The notes under the pieces were generated by a model. It worked only from the letters and a program-made list of their open reading frames with translations, was not told the origin of the DNA and did not search any database. A stretch of DNA of 5,389 nucleotides from Zoogloeaceae bacterium (GTDB lineage: Bacteria; Pseudomonadota; Gammaproteobacteria; Burkholderiales; Rhodocyclaceae). Positions 5,383 to 5,389 of this stretch are shown piece by piece. A program made the position numbers and the translations under genes. Each line of letters opens with the position of its first letter. The first letter of the stretch is position 1. The stretch is from NCBI GenBank assembly GCA_031278735.1, contig JAITJU010000078.1, forward strand, positions 1 through 5,389, written 5' to 3'.

Positions 5383-5389
5383 CGCCTAG
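5364..5389 (+). CDS. rpe: Start of a gene, probably ribulose-phosphate 3-epimerase (partial)
   Basis: Only eight full codons are visible: MNTFVIAP, followed by AG, which begins a Ser or Arg codon. This matches the very conserved start of ribulose-phosphate 3-epimerase (xxxIAPSILSADF), the pentose phosphate enzyme that interconverts ribulose 5-phosphate and xylulose 5-phosphate. An AGGG ribosome binding site lies 7 bases upstream. The gene would be divergent from the NUDIX gene, with about 98 bases between the start codons. Eight residues cannot prove a family, so the call is tentative, but a real gene start here is likely. Confidence 0.5.

Overview
The window reads as a compact stretch of chromosome from a Gram-negative, fairly GC-rich proteobacterium. 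A betaproteobacterium is my best guess. That placement is inference: it rests on the ArnT-like glycosyltransferase, the DUF4149 membrane protein, a diderm-type lipoprotein signal, zinc-binding ribosomal protein L31 and the zinc-ribbon NUDIX hydrolase. No rRNA or tRNA gene, CRISPR array or insertion sequence was seen.

Layout, left to right. (1) Positions 1-864, minus strand: the sensor half of a methyl-accepting chemotaxis protein, cut by the left edge. (2) Positions 865-1196: a divergent gap of about 330 bases. It holds two hairpins in the chemoreceptor leader, each followed by the same T-rich octamer. (3) Positions 1197-2252, plus strand: a probable two-gene unit of a four-helix DUF4149 membrane protein and an unrecognised 178-residue outer-membrane-type lipoprotein. 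(4) Positions 2249-3946, minus strand: an ArnT/PMT-like family 39 glycosyltransferase, convergent with the lipoprotein. The two stop codons share one TTAA. (5) Positions 3959-3986: the intrinsic terminator of rpmE. (6) Positions 4022-4237, minus strand: rpmE, with a well-formed sigma70-type promoter at 4307-4335. (7) Positions 4238-4692: a gap with no convincing gene beyond that promoter. (8) Positions 4693-5265, minus strand: a NUDIX hydrolase with an N-terminal zinc ribbon. (9) Positions 5364-5389, plus strand: the first codons of a gene whose start resembles ribulose-phosphate 3-epimerase (rpe).

The genes do not form one pathway. They are mostly independent housekeeping and envelope functions: chemosensing, translation, nucleotide hydrolysis, lipid-linked sugar transfer and pentose phosphate metabolism. 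The least explained part is the DUF4149-lipoprotein pair. The most interesting non-coding signals are the tandem hairpins in the chemoreceptor leader and the possible hairpin around the rpe start. I saw no evidence of a new multi-gene system.
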